From the NCBI GenBank assembly GCA_002683585.1, contig NYTQ01000159.1, forward strand, positions 1 to 31,653: a DNA stretch of 31,653 nucleotides, in the 5' to 3' direction. Of this stretch, positions 13,392-22,019 are shown piece after piece (position 1 is the first letter of the stretch; every line of letters begins with the position of its first letter). Made by a program: the position numbers and the translations under genes. The notes below the pieces were generated by a model that had not been told where the DNA came from, made no database searches, and saw nothing but the letters and a program-made list of their open reading frames with translations. The DNA comes from Cryomorphaceae bacterium (GTDB lineage Bacteria > Bacteroidota > Bacteroidia > Flavobacteriales > Crocinitomicaceae).

Positions 13392-14139
13392 ATCTCGAAT
13401 TGGATACAGATTTTGTCTTACGATTGATAGTTTCTGAAGCTTTTGTATCGTAAGACATTATTCTCTCAAGATCAGAGACGAAAGTTGATATGTATTCTCT
13501 CTTAGGAAGAACAATATTTCTTTTGAAATCATTGAGATTGGTTTCAAATTCATAGTTAGTGATTGGGGTAACCCGAAGATTTTCAATAATGGTTCCGTTA
13601 GTATCTCTTGCAGTTCCATTAGAATCTACTGTAGTAGCTTCGGGGATTCCAGAACCTACATTACTATAACTAATTTCTACTTGCCTCTCTGGATTTCTCT
13701 CCAGGTATGACATATCAAAATTAGAATCTACTATTAATCCAGCAGGAACAATAACCCTTGAGAAGTCATCTAATTGTTCAGTAGTTTCATAATGATGGAT
13801 AGATGCAATTTCTGATTGTGTCTTATACTTTGTAAGTAAATATTTTTGGAAAGTCAGATCATCCATAGGCCATTGATCACGAATATCAATAATATTATTT
13901 GCCATCAAGATAACCCAATCATAATCGGCATTTTCATAAATTTGCTCAGATAGTTGATCTGGACGTAAATTACCAGGAATATAGAAATCATCAAATCCAT
14001 ATACTACACTTGATTGATCAGTTCGTATCCGAGCTCTTCTAAAAAGATTTTTTACATCAGTAGTTTCATCAATAGAATTTCTATCTAAAGATCTAGATAA
14101 GTATCTAATATTTGGTAGATATGAAAAATAATTTGCCAT
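13378..14139 (-). CDS. 53: gp53 baseplate wedge protein
   Basis: A 253-residue leftward protein, longer than T4 gp53 (196 residues). The N-terminus FSYLPNIRYLSRS is the typical gp53 opening, and DDFYIPGNLRPDQLSEQIYENADYDW with MANNIIDIRDQWPM matches the wedge protein core. It binds outer wedges of the baseplate. The start overlaps the stop of gp48 (TAATG), so the two are co-translated. A low-complexity insertion near residues 165-190 (VDSNGTARDTNG) accounts for some of the extra length. Confidence 0.88.
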   Translation of the reverse strand: MANYFSYLPNIRYLSRSLDRNSIDETTDVKNLFRRARIRTDQSSVVYGFDDFYIPGNLRPDQLSEQIYENADYDWVILMANNIIDIRDQWPMDDLTFQKYLLTKYKTQSEIASIHHYETTEQLDDFSRVIVPAGLIVDSNFDMSYLERNPERQVEISYSNVGSGIPEATTVDSNGTARDTNGTIIENLRVTPITNYEFETNLNDFKRNIVLPKREYISTFVSDLERIMSYDTKASETINRKTKSVSNSRFTGK

Positions 14140-15734
14140 TAGTATCCTACGTCGTATGTTCCGATGGGCATTAGATCCCCGAGATCGGACCCAAGAGCGT
14201 CACGTTCTGAAGGAATTTTTTCCGTAAAGTCTGTATTGTATACAGGTTCAAGTTCTGAGAATTCAAAGTTTAAATTATATGTAACAGGAGCACCCGATTC
14301 ATAAGCCATCCATTGATTATTTGCTGCATAGTTAACAGAAAAGTTGGTTAATGCACAAGGTTTAAACTTATGTACGAATTTATTTACTGCACGATTGCCA
14401 TTTTCCGTTGTCATATATGACAATTGAAATACGTTTGGAGTTCCTAAAAACCATGATGCACTACCAGCGGAAGCATCGCCACCTTTACTGTCTATACCCA
14501 ATTTTCTCGGGGCGCCCCATTGTTTAAATGCTCTGATTAACATTGTGATAGATCTAGTTTCCGGCTGACTTCGTGCAATTAACCTATATGCGAAGTTAAA
14601 TCTCCTCAGTTTTACTCCTCTAAACAATAATTCTGCATTACTATTACTTACAATTCCACCGCCTCTAGAAAGGATTTGCTCTGCGCCAATATCAAATCCC
14701 AAATTTGATCCCAACATACTAAGAACATTTGCTCCCAGCATTCCTGTTAGTCCAGAATCTTTGTTTGCTCCTGACATCAAATTTCCATATACTGAAAATT
14801 TAGTCGCGTTACCAATGAATCCACCAACTAATGGTATTTTAGATCCAACAGCTCCTGCAATATACCTACCAGCTTCACTTCCAATGTGTTGAGCAGCCGC
14901 CATTGTTATATCATTCATATAATCAACTTCCCATGCAGCAGAAGTGGAGTCTACTATGCCTTGTGATGGCATAGGTAATTCAATAGACCCTAATCTTTCT
15001 CTAAATGGACTGTTTCTTTTAACACTACCAAGACTACCTCCACCTTTCTTTTGTAAAGAATCTCCATATGGTGTTCTGTATCTAAAACAAGTTATTTTCA
15101 ATGAATCTTGATTTGGATTCATATCAACTGGGTATCTTAAATATCCACCAAAAGCACCCAATATGCTTACATCTGATTTGAGATCAAATTTTCCACTATC
15201 AATACCGTCTTTACCTACTAGTCCAAATATGCCATCGGTGTTGAGTGTCGTTGCAAATTCAGAAAATTGACCAAATGTTTTGTTTGCTTTATCCGCAAAG
15301 TCTTTAGCCTTGTTTACGCCTTCGTCTAATATGCCAGACAATCCACTTGCTAATCCCGATTCTGTTGCTGTTGCCGAAGGCGGGGTAGTTGGGCTTGATC
15401 CCGAAACTTTTGCCCATGCTGGGAGGGTAGCGTTTGTATTTTTTGAAAGCTTTTTGGTCTGGTTTTGTATTCGTTTATGAATATCGTTTTGCTGTTGGTC
15501 CGTAAGGTTAGTAATTTGATTCTTAGACCAAAGACCATCTGTATATAACGATACAGCTCCTTTTAATCGGTTTCCATCAGAATCAACGGGATATACTCGT
15601 ACATTTTTAATTCTATTTTTAGCCGATCGCCCAGTTCCAACTTTTGTTACTGTGGCTAAAACTTTATATGCCCTATCCACTCCATCTACTTTTTGGACAA
15701 TTGGGGGATCAATTGGAAGTACTTGTTCTGCCAT
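14139..15734 (-). CDS. 48: gp48 baseplate tail-tube cap protein
   Basis: A 531-residue leftward protein placed as gp48 by its position upstream of gp53 and by its C-terminal half: LRYPVDMNPNQDSLKITCFRY-like text (in parts), a glycine and alanine-rich middle, then FRGVKLRRFNFAYRLIARSQPETRSITMLIRAFKQW and PCALTNFSVNYAANNQWM, typical of tail-tube-like domains in T4 gp48 and gp54. T4 gp48 has 364 residues; the extra length is an N-terminal region of about 160 residues rich in Lys, Asn and Thr. It starts the tail tube on the baseplate with gp54. The stop overlaps the gp53 start, and the ATG overlaps the stop upstream. Confidence 0.82.
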   Translation of the reverse strand: MAEQVLPIDPPIVQKVDGVDRAYKVLATVTKVGTGRSAKNRIKNVRVYPVDSDGNRLKGAVSLYTDGLWSKNQITNLTDQQQNDIHKRIQNQTKKLSKNTNATLPAWAKVSGSSPTTPPSATATESGLASGLSGILDEGVNKAKDFADKANKTFGQFSEFATTLNTDGIFGLVGKDGIDSGKFDLKSDVSILGAFGGYLRYPVDMNPNQDSLKITCFRYRTPYGDSLQKKGGGSLGSVKRNSPFRERLGSIELPMPSQGIVDSTSAAWEVDYMNDITMAAAQHIGSEAGRYIAGAVGSKIPLVGGFIGNATKFSVYGNLMSGANKDSGLTGMLGANVLSMLGSNLGFDIGAEQILSRGGGIVSNSNAELLFRGVKLRRFNFAYRLIARSQPETRSITMLIRAFKQWGAPRKLGIDSKGGDASAGSASWFLGTPNVFQLSYMTTENGNRAVNKFVHKFKPCALTNFSVNYAANNQWMAYESGAPVTYNLNFEFSELEPVYNTDFTEKIPSERDALGSDLGDLMPIGTYDVGY

Positions 15735-16228
15735 TAGTTACTCCAAGAGTATGCTCTATGTTTAGGGTACTTCATACCACGTCTATCAATAAACTTTTCT
15801 GTGGGTAGAAGTGCGATATCACCCCAATTTTCACTCTTTGGAACTTTATGTAAACTACCTATACCAGAAAACAAATATCTATGTATGGAGTTTTTGGGTA
15901 CAGTTACACCGCCTTTACTATTTATCAAGCTTTTTGCAACTGCATCTCTATAATCTGGATTTATATAGTGTAAATTTGCTCCTAAAAATCCATCAGGACG
16001 AAATTCTATAACATATGAGAGTGGTTGTAAGTCCCAAAACTCATATTTTTCTGGATATTTTGCACCATATTGAAAGAACACGAGATCACCTACAGCAACT
16101 CCACCAGTATCACTCTCGCTTATATCTGGATCTTGTACTGATGTTAAGGCTTGTTCCAACGCATTAACATACCAGTCTCCACTGCGTCTTTTCTTTCCTG
16201 CTTGTTCTACGATACTTTGTGCAATCAT
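15734..16228 (-). CDS. Conserved structural-type protein between gp4 and gp48
   Basis: A 164-residue leftward protein starting at ATG 16228, overlapping the gp4 end. The segment VAVGDLVFFQYGAK, WDLQPLSYVIEFRPDGFLGANLHYI and PTEKFIDRRG has the look of a compact domain seen in several T4-like structural genes, where it is of unknown role. Its place in the late leftward operon suggests a virion, packaging or assembly function. Whether it corresponds to a T4 gene I cannot say. Confidence 0.65.
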   Translation of the reverse strand: MIAQSIVEQAGKKRRSGDWYVNALEQALTSVQDPDISESDTGGVAVGDLVFFQYGAKYPEKYEFWDLQPLSYVIEFRPDGFLGANLHYINPDYRDAVAKSLINSKGGVTVPKNSIHRYLFSGIGSLHKVPKSENWGDIALLPTEKFIDRRGMKYPKHRAYSWSN

Positions 16229-16662
16229 ACTCCTAAATCGTCTTCGGTCATGATTCTGAATTCATATTGTCTATCTGCACAATATTCTTCTGCAGCTTTC
16301 CATTTTGCTTGATTAATTATCCAATTATTGACATCATAAGCCCAAGATTTTGTCCTTCTTTTGGGATTTTTTTCAGGCATCTTTAGTTGTCGTTTTGGTT
16401 TTACCTCTATCACAACAGATCTTCTTTTTCCATTCCTATCAGTATATTTTATGAAGAAGTCTGGAAAATACCTATGGATACGATTATCCATAGGGGACTT
16501 GTATGGGATAATAATTTCTTCAGATTGCCATTGATAAACACTTTCATTTAAATCACAATATCTCATAAACTTTCGTTCCCAAAGAGACCTGTAAATAATA
16601 TTAGTTGGATCGCCTTTGTATTTTTTGGGATGTTCTGGTTTATATTTTCCCTTATAAGACAT
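16225..16662 (-). CDS. 4: gp4 head completion protein, nuclease fold
   Basis: A 145-residue protein close to T4 gp4 (150 residues), which completes the DNA-filled head before tail joining. It has the PD-(D/E)XK-like pattern: E29 in SLWERKF, D68 in HRYFPDFF and E86-x-K88 in VIEVKPKR, plus KSPMDNRIHRYF, very similar to T4. I choose ATG 16662 (MSYKGKYKPE) over ATG 16683, because T4 relatives start at this point and because a late promoter motif at 16683-16690 ends only 20 bases before 16662, which would leave no leader for the earlier start. Confidence 0.88.
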   Translation of the reverse strand: MSYKGKYKPEHPKKYKGDPTNIIYRSLWERKFMRYCDLNESVYQWQSEEIIIPYKSPMDNRIHRYFPDFFIKYTDRNGKRRSVVIEVKPKRQLKMPEKNPKRRTKSWAYDVNNWIINQAKWKAAEEYCADRQYEFRIMTEDDLGV

Positions 16663-16680
16663 ATACATAGTATATAAAAC

Positions 16681-16690
16681 CATAAATTTA
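16681..16690. promoter_or_regulatory. Palindromic late promoter candidate serving both strands
   Basis: The palindrome ATAAATTTAT (16682-16691 region) gives CATAAATT on the plus strand and AATAAATT on the minus strand, both one base from the NATAAATA late consensus. On the minus strand it is 20 bases from the gp4 start. On the plus strand it would begin RNA almost at the ATG 16696; a second element TATAAAAC at 16673-16680 could instead give a 10-base leader. Confidence 0.5.
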
Positions 16691-16695
16691 TTTAG

Positions 16696-17511
16696 ATGGG
16701 AATTTTACAGCAACTCAAATCATTTCTTGGTGAAGCAGGAAAATCGAGAACAAATGATGGTACGTTTGCTGCACAATTACAATCACCTGCAACCACTAAT
16801 AACTTCAAAGTATCACTTCATCTAGCTAAAAACCTTGGAATTAGTAACGATTCCAACTTAAATGCTTGGTTGACTAGTTCTGGTGTATTCGGGAAAGATG
16901 ATCCAGGAAGATTTGATTTTTTATGTTCCGAAACATTTATCCCTGGAACAAGCTTAGCTCCCTTTGAAACCTTTGGAGATCGTCAAGGAATGTATGAGTC
17001 TTTTTCTGGTCCCAGAAGAGATATGGAGGTTGCATTTACATTTTACGTTTCTTCAGATTACCAGACACTTAGATTATTTGAAGAATGGGTTAACTATATT
17101 AATCCAATCTATGCTCCCAATATTCTTACATCTGGAAGTCCTGGTGGATATGAATCTTTGATAGATCAAAGTGGCGTAATGTATAGATTTAGATATCCAG
17201 ACAGTTATAGGAGGATGGTTTCTATCACAAAATTTGAACGAGATTATCGTGATAATATCGTCTATGCATTCGTAAATGCTTTTCCAACAAATATCGAAAG
17301 TGTTCCACTTTCATATGATGCTGCACAATTACTTAAAGTAACCATCAATATGAGATATGACAGAAAAGTAATCATACAATCGGGTAGAAGAAGTATTAAT
17401 AACCAAGATAACTCATTGTTGGTTGGAGAGTTTCAGAGTGGACCAAATACACTAACTCAACAATGGTTGAGAGATGGTCAGATTGAAACTACAACATCAA
17501 CAATAGCCTAA
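16696..17511 (+). CDS. 54: gp54 baseplate tail-tube initiator (tail-tube family)
   Basis: A 271-residue protein with a tail-tube-like core: FIPGTSLAPFETFGDRQG, FSGPRRDMEVAFTFYVSSDY, LRLFEEWVNYINPI and, near the end, LLKVTINMRYDRKVI. The length and its place in the baseplate cluster favour gp54 (320 residues in T4) over the tail tube gp19 (163 residues), which it resembles in fold. It would cap gp48 and start tube polymerisation. No Shine-Dalgarno precedes ATG 16696, and the mRNA may be nearly leaderless. It is divergent from gp4. Confidence 0.75.
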   Translation: MGILQQLKSFLGEAGKSRTNDGTFAAQLQSPATTNNFKVSLHLAKNLGISNDSNLNAWLTSSGVFGKDDPGRFDFLCSETFIPGTSLAPFETFGDRQGMYESFSGPRRDMEVAFTFYVSSDYQTLRLFEEWVNYINPIYAPNILTSGSPGGYESLIDQSGVMYRFRYPDSYRRMVSITKFERDYRDNIVYAFVNAFPTNIESVPLSYDAAQLLKVTINMRYDRKVIIQSGRRSINNQDNSLLVGEFQSGPNTLTQQWLRDGQIETTTSTIA

Positions 17512-17517
17512 TAAATA
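17510..17517 (+). promoter_or_regulatory. T4-type late promoter (AATAAATA)
   Basis: AATAAATA at 17510-17517 fits NATAAATA. It overlaps the stop of the gp54 gene and precedes the ATG of gp26 (17542) by 24 bases. It probably boosts the hub and lysin operon that follows. Confidence 0.65.
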
Positions 17518-17541
17518 CCTTTATGAACTGAAATAATAGTC

Positions 17542-18264
17542 ATGCCTTTACCAAAGATTACGACATCCCAATACGAATTGGTATTGCCTTCAAGTGGCAA
17601 AAAAATTAAATATAGACCATTTCTGGTAAGAGAAGAAAAAATTCTTATCTTAGCCCTTGAAAGTGAGGACACTAATCAAATTAGCATAGCTGTTAAACAA
17701 GTTTTAAAAGAATGCGTTATCGGTAGAGTTAAGATTGAAGATCTACCTAGTTTTGATATTGAATATTTGTTCTTAAATATTCGTGGCAAGTCAGTAGGTG
17801 AGTCTATAGATATTGTTGTCACTTGTGGCGATGATGGAGAAACTAAAATTAATGTATCCATACCAATCGATAAAATTCAAGTTGAAAAGCATCCAGATCA
17901 TAACCAAGACTTAGAACTTGGTCAGGGGTATATTCTTAGAATGAAGTATCCAACTATGGGTCAATTTATTGATACTAATTTTAGTGTCAGATCTGTAGAT
18001 GATAGTGAAGTGGAAAGATCTTTTGATATTATCTGTTCTTGTATTGAACAAGTTTATACTAATGATGATGCGTGGGTTGCTTCCGAATGTTCTAAAAAAG
18101 AACTTAGGGATTGGGTAGAAAGTTTGACTTCTGAACAATTCAAAAAAATTGAACGGTTCTTTGAAACTATGCCTAAACTTCGTCATGAAATCAAAGTCAT
18201 GAATCCCAATACTAAAAAAGAGAACACAGTCGTTTTGGAGGGTTTATCGAGTTTTTTCGTCTAA
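17542..18264 (+). CDS. 26: gp26-like baseplate hub / assembly protein
   Basis: A 240-residue protein of the T4 baseplate gp26 family (PF12322 type), recognised by YRPFLVREEKILILALES (24-41) and the ordered text LKECVIGRVKIEDLPSFDIEY-like (in parts) and FLNIRGKSVGE. T4 gp26 has 208 residues. It takes part in assembling the central hub. The last codons, AGT TTT TTC GTC TAA, contain a heptamer T TTT TTC that allows a -1 shift into the next ORF (see the frameshift entry). A late promoter lies 24 bases upstream. Confidence 0.85.
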   Translation: MPLPKITTSQYELVLPSSGKKIKYRPFLVREEKILILALESEDTNQISIAVKQVLKECVIGRVKIEDLPSFDIEYLFLNIRGKSVGESIDIVVTCGDDGETKINVSIPIDKIQVEKHPDHNQDLELGQGYILRMKYPTMGQFIDTNFSVRSVDDSEVERSFDIICSCIEQVYTNDDAWVASECSKKELRDWVESLTSEQFKKIERFFETMPKLRHEIKVMNPNTKKENTVVLEGLSSFFV

Positions 18265-18291
18265 TAATGTCTCATATTGATCTTGAGGCAT
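18252..18291 (+). other. Candidate programmed -1 ribosomal frameshift site
   Basis: Slippery heptamer T TTT TTC at 18252-18258 in the gp26 frame, an 8-nt spacer, then a hairpin with an 8-bp stem (18267-18274 with 18284-18291, one G-T pair) and a 9-nt loop. After a -1 slip the frame reads R-L-I-M and continues without a stop into the ORF at 18267, giving a fusion of about 305 residues. Confidence 0.7.
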
Positions 18292-18458
18292 ATTACAGAA
18301 TCAACTTCGCTTTAATGCAGTTCCATAAATATTCTTTGACAGAAATTGAAAACATGGTTTCTTGGGAGAGAGACATTTATGTTGGTCTCTTAAGATCGCA
18401 CATTGAAGAAGAGAATTTGAAACGTAAGCAATTAGAAACATCGAGACGTAATGCGTAG
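18267..18458 (+). CDS. gp51-like small hub-assembly ORF (likely also a frameshift extension)
   Basis: A 63-residue protein starting at ATG 18267, two bases after the gp26 stop. The text YYRINFALMQFHKYSLTEIEN and WERDIYVGLLRSHIEEENLKRKQ ends in a charged helix, a pattern seen in downstream frames of tail-assembly chaperone pairs. It occupies the T4 position of gp51 (hub assembly catalyst, 249 residues) but is far shorter, so the name is positional. It lies in the -1 frame relative to gp26, and the frame is open back through the slippery site; it may be made alone, as a fusion, or both. No Shine-Dalgarno is evident. Confidence 0.65.
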   Translation: MSHIDLEAYYRINFALMQFHKYSLTEIENMVSWERDIYVGLLRSHIEEENLKRKQLETSRRNA

Positions 18459-20127
18459 TCCTATTACACCACAAATAATGCCGAGAATGTCTGGGGTTAA
18501 CCCTGGGGCATTTTTTCGTCGTAGTAGGCAAAATTCTAGTGTTGCTGGGAATTTCCTAGGTAGGGAAAAATCAGGAGTTGCGGGATCTTCGAGAGTACAA
18601 CCTGCTAAATCTCCACTTGTAGGTGTAGCGCAAGGTCTTTTGCAGCCTCCAGATCCACAACAAGAATCTGATGGAATCAATGTAACCAGAATTAATCAGA
18701 TTGTAGAGAATAAAGTTAACAGACTTGTTCCTACAATCTCGGAAAGAGTAGAAAGACAGGTAAATTCGTTTGATCCAAACGAAATGTTGGCCCGAATCTT
18801 TAGGGGTGGACTAGATGAACTCCAAAGATTCCAACAGAATTTGATGAGTTTAATGCAACCTCTACAGAGGACATTTGACTTTATATTCCAATCCAGAGAT
18901 ATTATATTAAAGTTAATTACTCAACTAGGTAGTGCTGCTAAGAATTTGGGTTCCACAAAATCTCCTGGGATGGGATTGGGTGGATTAAAAACTCTTGCTC
19001 TTGCAGTTACTGCTGCTTTTGCTGCAAAGATCACGTATGATCAGATACAAAAAGCAGAGAAAGAAGGTCCTGCCCCACAAGGTGGACAAATTAGTGGAGC
19101 CCCTCCTCCTGTTGGAGGAGTTGAACAACAACAGTCATTGACTGGAATGCCTGATAATATGGATGTTGCGTCATTCAACGCCAGTGTTGAAGAATTTTCG
19201 TCTATTCTTGAGGGAATTAGAAGTGCGCTCACTCCACAGGATGACAACGACTCTAACGGTTCTGGAGGAACCGATTTAAAACCAGAAACCAGTGCTCAAC
19301 CTACGAGCACACCTATGGGAACTGCTTCTGGTAGTGGTATTTCTCTTCCAAATGCTGCGCCAGAAATGCTCGCTTTAATGGATGCAGTTTCTGCTGGAGA
19401 AGGTGATGTAAATGCGATTCAAGGTCAGATTGATCATGGTATCAATCTTGAAGGATTAACTATTGAAGAAGCTTTCCAAGCTGGTGAGAGTATGAGAGGA
19501 AAGGGTAATACCACGACGGGAGGAATTGGTGCATATCAATTCCACCCAGATTTCCATAGACAAACTGCAATAGACGCTGGACTTGATCTGAATAAGGATA
19601 AATTTACCAAGTCAAATCAAGACAGAATGATGAGATCATACATGACCAAAGTGTATGGCATCCAAGGTGGAAAAGGTGGTGAACAGGGAATGATTCAGTC
19701 TATTAGGGATGGTAACCTAATGTCAGATGTTATTCCAAAACTCTCTGTAGATATGGGATGGCCTTCCTTACCTGGAGGAAGTCAACCAAACGTAAATACT
19801 GCCAATTTCATGGCTACGTATAACGCAGCATATAGTAACTATGCGAGTGCAATTGGATTGAATCCATCTCTTGATGGGTCGGAATTAAGATCGGAAGCTT
19901 CTAAAACTATTGCTCAGTCTCCAGAACAAATTATCACTGAAGATGATGTTCAAACTAATATTATTCCACTAAATATGGGCAATACCCAACAGGAACAGGG
20001 ACAGGGACAACCAAATGTTACTATGCCCGATACTGAAGGAGGTAGGGTTCCTTTCCTCGCACCATTTGATATGGGAAATATTCATACCATGTATTCAAGA
20101 ATCGTATATAACATCGTTGACGGATAA
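18451..20127 (+). CDS. Tail-associated muramidase-like structural protein
   Basis: A 558-residue protein starting at ATG 18451, overlapping the previous ORF by 8 bases. Residues 70-190 are helical with a hydrophobic stretch (LGGLKTLALAVTAAFAAKI), followed by a low-complexity linker (PPPVGGVEQQQ; DNDSNGSGG). From about residue 300 a lysozyme-like domain appears: MDAVSAGEGDVN with candidate catalytic E317, then GIGAYQFHPDFH (359-370), a GxYQF motif common to transglycosylase and phage muramidase folds, and LDLNKDKFTKSNQDRM. It probably cuts peptidoglycan during tail penetration. T4 puts lysozyme inside gp5; here gp5 lacks it. Confidence 0.72.
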   Translation: MRSPITPQIMPRMSGVNPGAFFRRSRQNSSVAGNFLGREKSGVAGSSRVQPAKSPLVGVAQGLLQPPDPQQESDGINVTRINQIVENKVNRLVPTISERVERQVNSFDPNEMLARIFRGGLDELQRFQQNLMSLMQPLQRTFDFIFQSRDIILKLITQLGSAAKNLGSTKSPGMGLGGLKTLALAVTAAFAAKITYDQIQKAEKEGPAPQGGQISGAPPPVGGVEQQQSLTGMPDNMDVASFNASVEEFSSILEGIRSALTPQDDNDSNGSGGTDLKPETSAQPTSTPMGTASGSGISLPNAAPEMLALMDAVSAGEGDVNAIQGQIDHGINLEGLTIEEAFQAGESMRGKGNTTTGGIGAYQFHPDFHRQTAIDAGLDLNKDKFTKSNQDRMMRSYMTKVYGIQGGKGGEQGMIQSIRDGNLMSDVIPKLSVDMGWPSLPGGSQPNVNTANFMATYNAAYSNYASAIGLNPSLDGSELRSEASKTIAQSPEQIITEDDVQTNIIPLNMGNTQQEQGQGQPNVTMPDTEGGRVPFLAPFDMGNIHTMYSRIVYNIVDG

Positions 20128-22019
20128 TGGCTAAACCAATTAACATTAGAGCAGTAGCGGAAGGTGTAAGGGGTCCTGTTGCGGATACGGAAAAAGCAAT
20201 TGTACGGTTTAGTAAGTTTATAAGACGTAACGATAGTAAACTGAGGAACTTTAAGTTTCCTTCCAAAAATAAAATGAAATACCTTAAGACAATTGATTTG
20301 TCTGTTATAGGTAAGAATAGTAATAGCGGATTTGCGTTAAGTTTGCCGTCTCCATTTGGTATGGCAACTAATGCATTGTTGGGTCGTATGCTGGCAGGTG
20401 CGTCTATTGTAACTATTCTCGGCACCGCAGGGGCATGGTTACCTGCTCTTGTTCCTGAATTAATTAATACTAATGAACGGAAAATAGCAAAGGCTCCTGG
20501 AACTAGGGAAGAAAAACTTAGAGCATTATATGAACAAAAAAAGAATTTAAACTGGTGGGATTGGATCACTGGAGTTGCACAAGAAGTAGATGAACAAATT
20601 TATTTTTTAGAGACGGGTCAAACTAGATCATATGGAAAAAATCTTACGCCAAGAACTCCAGAAGATTTTGGTCCTGGTGAATGGACAGAAGGAAATCATA
20701 AAAAATTAAATATAAGCAAATTTGCTTCGACTATTACACTGTTTGGAACTCTTGCTAGTGCAGGTGTTTTTACTCAAGGACTTCCAGTATTAGCAAGCCG
20801 AACAACACCATCCCAAACTCCACCTTCAATTTCGACCCCAGCAGCACGTAAAGTTAATACTTCTAACTATGGATCTGGTGGATTGCACCCATTCCCAGGT
20901 GGAAATTATGTTTCTTCTCCTGTTGGGATGCGAAATGGTCGAATGCACCATGGAACTGATATAGCAGAAACTACTCCATATAGGAAAAATCCTAGAACTC
21001 CAATTGTTGCAATGTCGGATGGTGTAGTTATTGATGAGAAATATAATGGTAGTAAGGATGCATATCTTGCTGGTGTAATGATTAATCATCCAGACCTCAA
21101 TGTTGATGCAAGATACTTGCATATGAATCCAAGTGTGCAACCTGGAGATAAAATTTCTAGGGGTCAAATTATTGGTACTCTCGTTCCTCTGGGCGGAGAA
21201 GATACTCAATATAAAGACACACACTTGCATCTGGAATTATATAAACAAGGAACTTATGAAAGATATAATGCTTCTCAGGCTAGTAAATTCTTAGGTGGTC
21301 TACATAAAGTTCCATTTGCAGAAGTAACTAATGCAACATCTATCCAACCCACAAATACTATCCCAACAGTTCCTTCAGCAGAACCCCCATCTGCTGTTAC
21401 TCCAAAAACACAAGTAATACCACAAAATGGTAATACCCCAGAACAAGCAATAGAAGCTAAAAAGAAACTAAGAGAGTTAGCAACACAGATTGAAGAACTA
21501 AAATCATCTCATGATATTTCTAAAGTTGATGAAAAAGTACGTATTCCTGAAGTTGGTACATATGTTTTTGGTAGAAATATTGTAGGAAGCCAAGAAGACA
21601 AATACTTCAATCCCAATGGAGAAAGAATTAGTAGAGATGAATTTGAAAGTAAATTAGTAACATATGCAAAAAAACTAGAAGAACAATCAACTGCAGAACC
21701 TGCAGCTCCAAAAACAACTGTAGTTCCAGCACCTTCTTCCACTGCAAATTCTTCTCAACCCAATCAGAATCAAATTCCCTCATCAACAATAGATATAACT
21801 AAACGTGAACAACCTCCAGTAAACCAATATCCATCGTATAATAGACCAAATAGAGTAAATAATACTATTATAACTAATAATCAGATACCACAAAGACATA
21901 AATCTATGCCCAATGTCATGTCTAGTGGTGGATCTAATGGAGGTAATAATGCTGACACTGGTATAGACATTGCTACAATCTCACAGTCAATCTTACTTAC
22001 ACAGTTATCAGGATCATGA
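20127..22019 (+). CDS. Tail protein with M23 (LytM-type) endopeptidase domain
   Basis: A 630-residue protein. The N-terminal 240 residues have two hydrophobic stretches (about 91-110 and 200-223) and a helical segment rich in Lys and Glu. Residues 253-385 are an M23 zinc peptidase: SSPVGMRNGRMHHGTDIA with H274 and D278, PIVAMSDGVVID, VDARYLHMN with H332 and THLHLELYKQG with H366-x-H368. All expected zinc and catalytic residues are present, so it should cleave peptide cross-links. The C-terminal 240 residues are Pro, Thr, Ser, Asn and Gln rich. Its place between the muramidase and gp27 suggests a hub or tape-measure-associated lysin. ATGAG overlap with gp27. Confidence 0.85.
   Translation: MAKPINIRAVAEGVRGPVADTEKAIVRFSKFIRRNDSKLRNFKFPSKNKMKYLKTIDLSVIGKNSNSGFALSLPSPFGMATNALLGRMLAGASIVTILGTAGAWLPALVPELINTNERKIAKAPGTREEKLRALYEQKKNLNWWDWITGVAQEVDEQIYFLETGQTRSYGKNLTPRTPEDFGPGEWTEGNHKKLNISKFASTITLFGTLASAGVFTQGLPVLASRTTPSQTPPSISTPAARKVNTSNYGSGGLHPFPGGNYVSSPVGMRNGRMHHGTDIAETTPYRKNPRTPIVAMSDGVVIDEKYNGSKDAYLAGVMINHPDLNVDARYLHMNPSVQPGDKISRGQIIGTLVPLGGEDTQYKDTHLHLELYKQGTYERYNASQASKFLGGLHKVPFAEVTNATSIQPTNTIPTVPSAEPPSAVTPKTQVIPQNGNTPEQAIEAKKKLRELATQIEELKSSHDISKVDEKVRIPEVGTYVFGRNIVGSQEDKYFNPNGERISRDEFESKLVTYAKKLEEQSTAEPAAPKTTVVPAPSSTANSSQPNQNQIPSSTIDITKREQPPVNQYPSYNRPNRVNNTIITNNQIPQRHKSMPNVMSSGGSNGGNNADTGIDIATISQSILLTQLSGS

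Noticed and set aside
15919..15927. GATAAATA on the minus strand within the gene before gp48
   Set aside because: Fits NATAAATA but is about 190 bases from the gp48 start and internal to an overlapping operon; evidence too weak.
20826..21230. Leftward frame of 134 codons opposite the M23 domain
   Set aside because: Antisense shadow of a well-supported M23 peptidase gene; no start signal and atypical composition.
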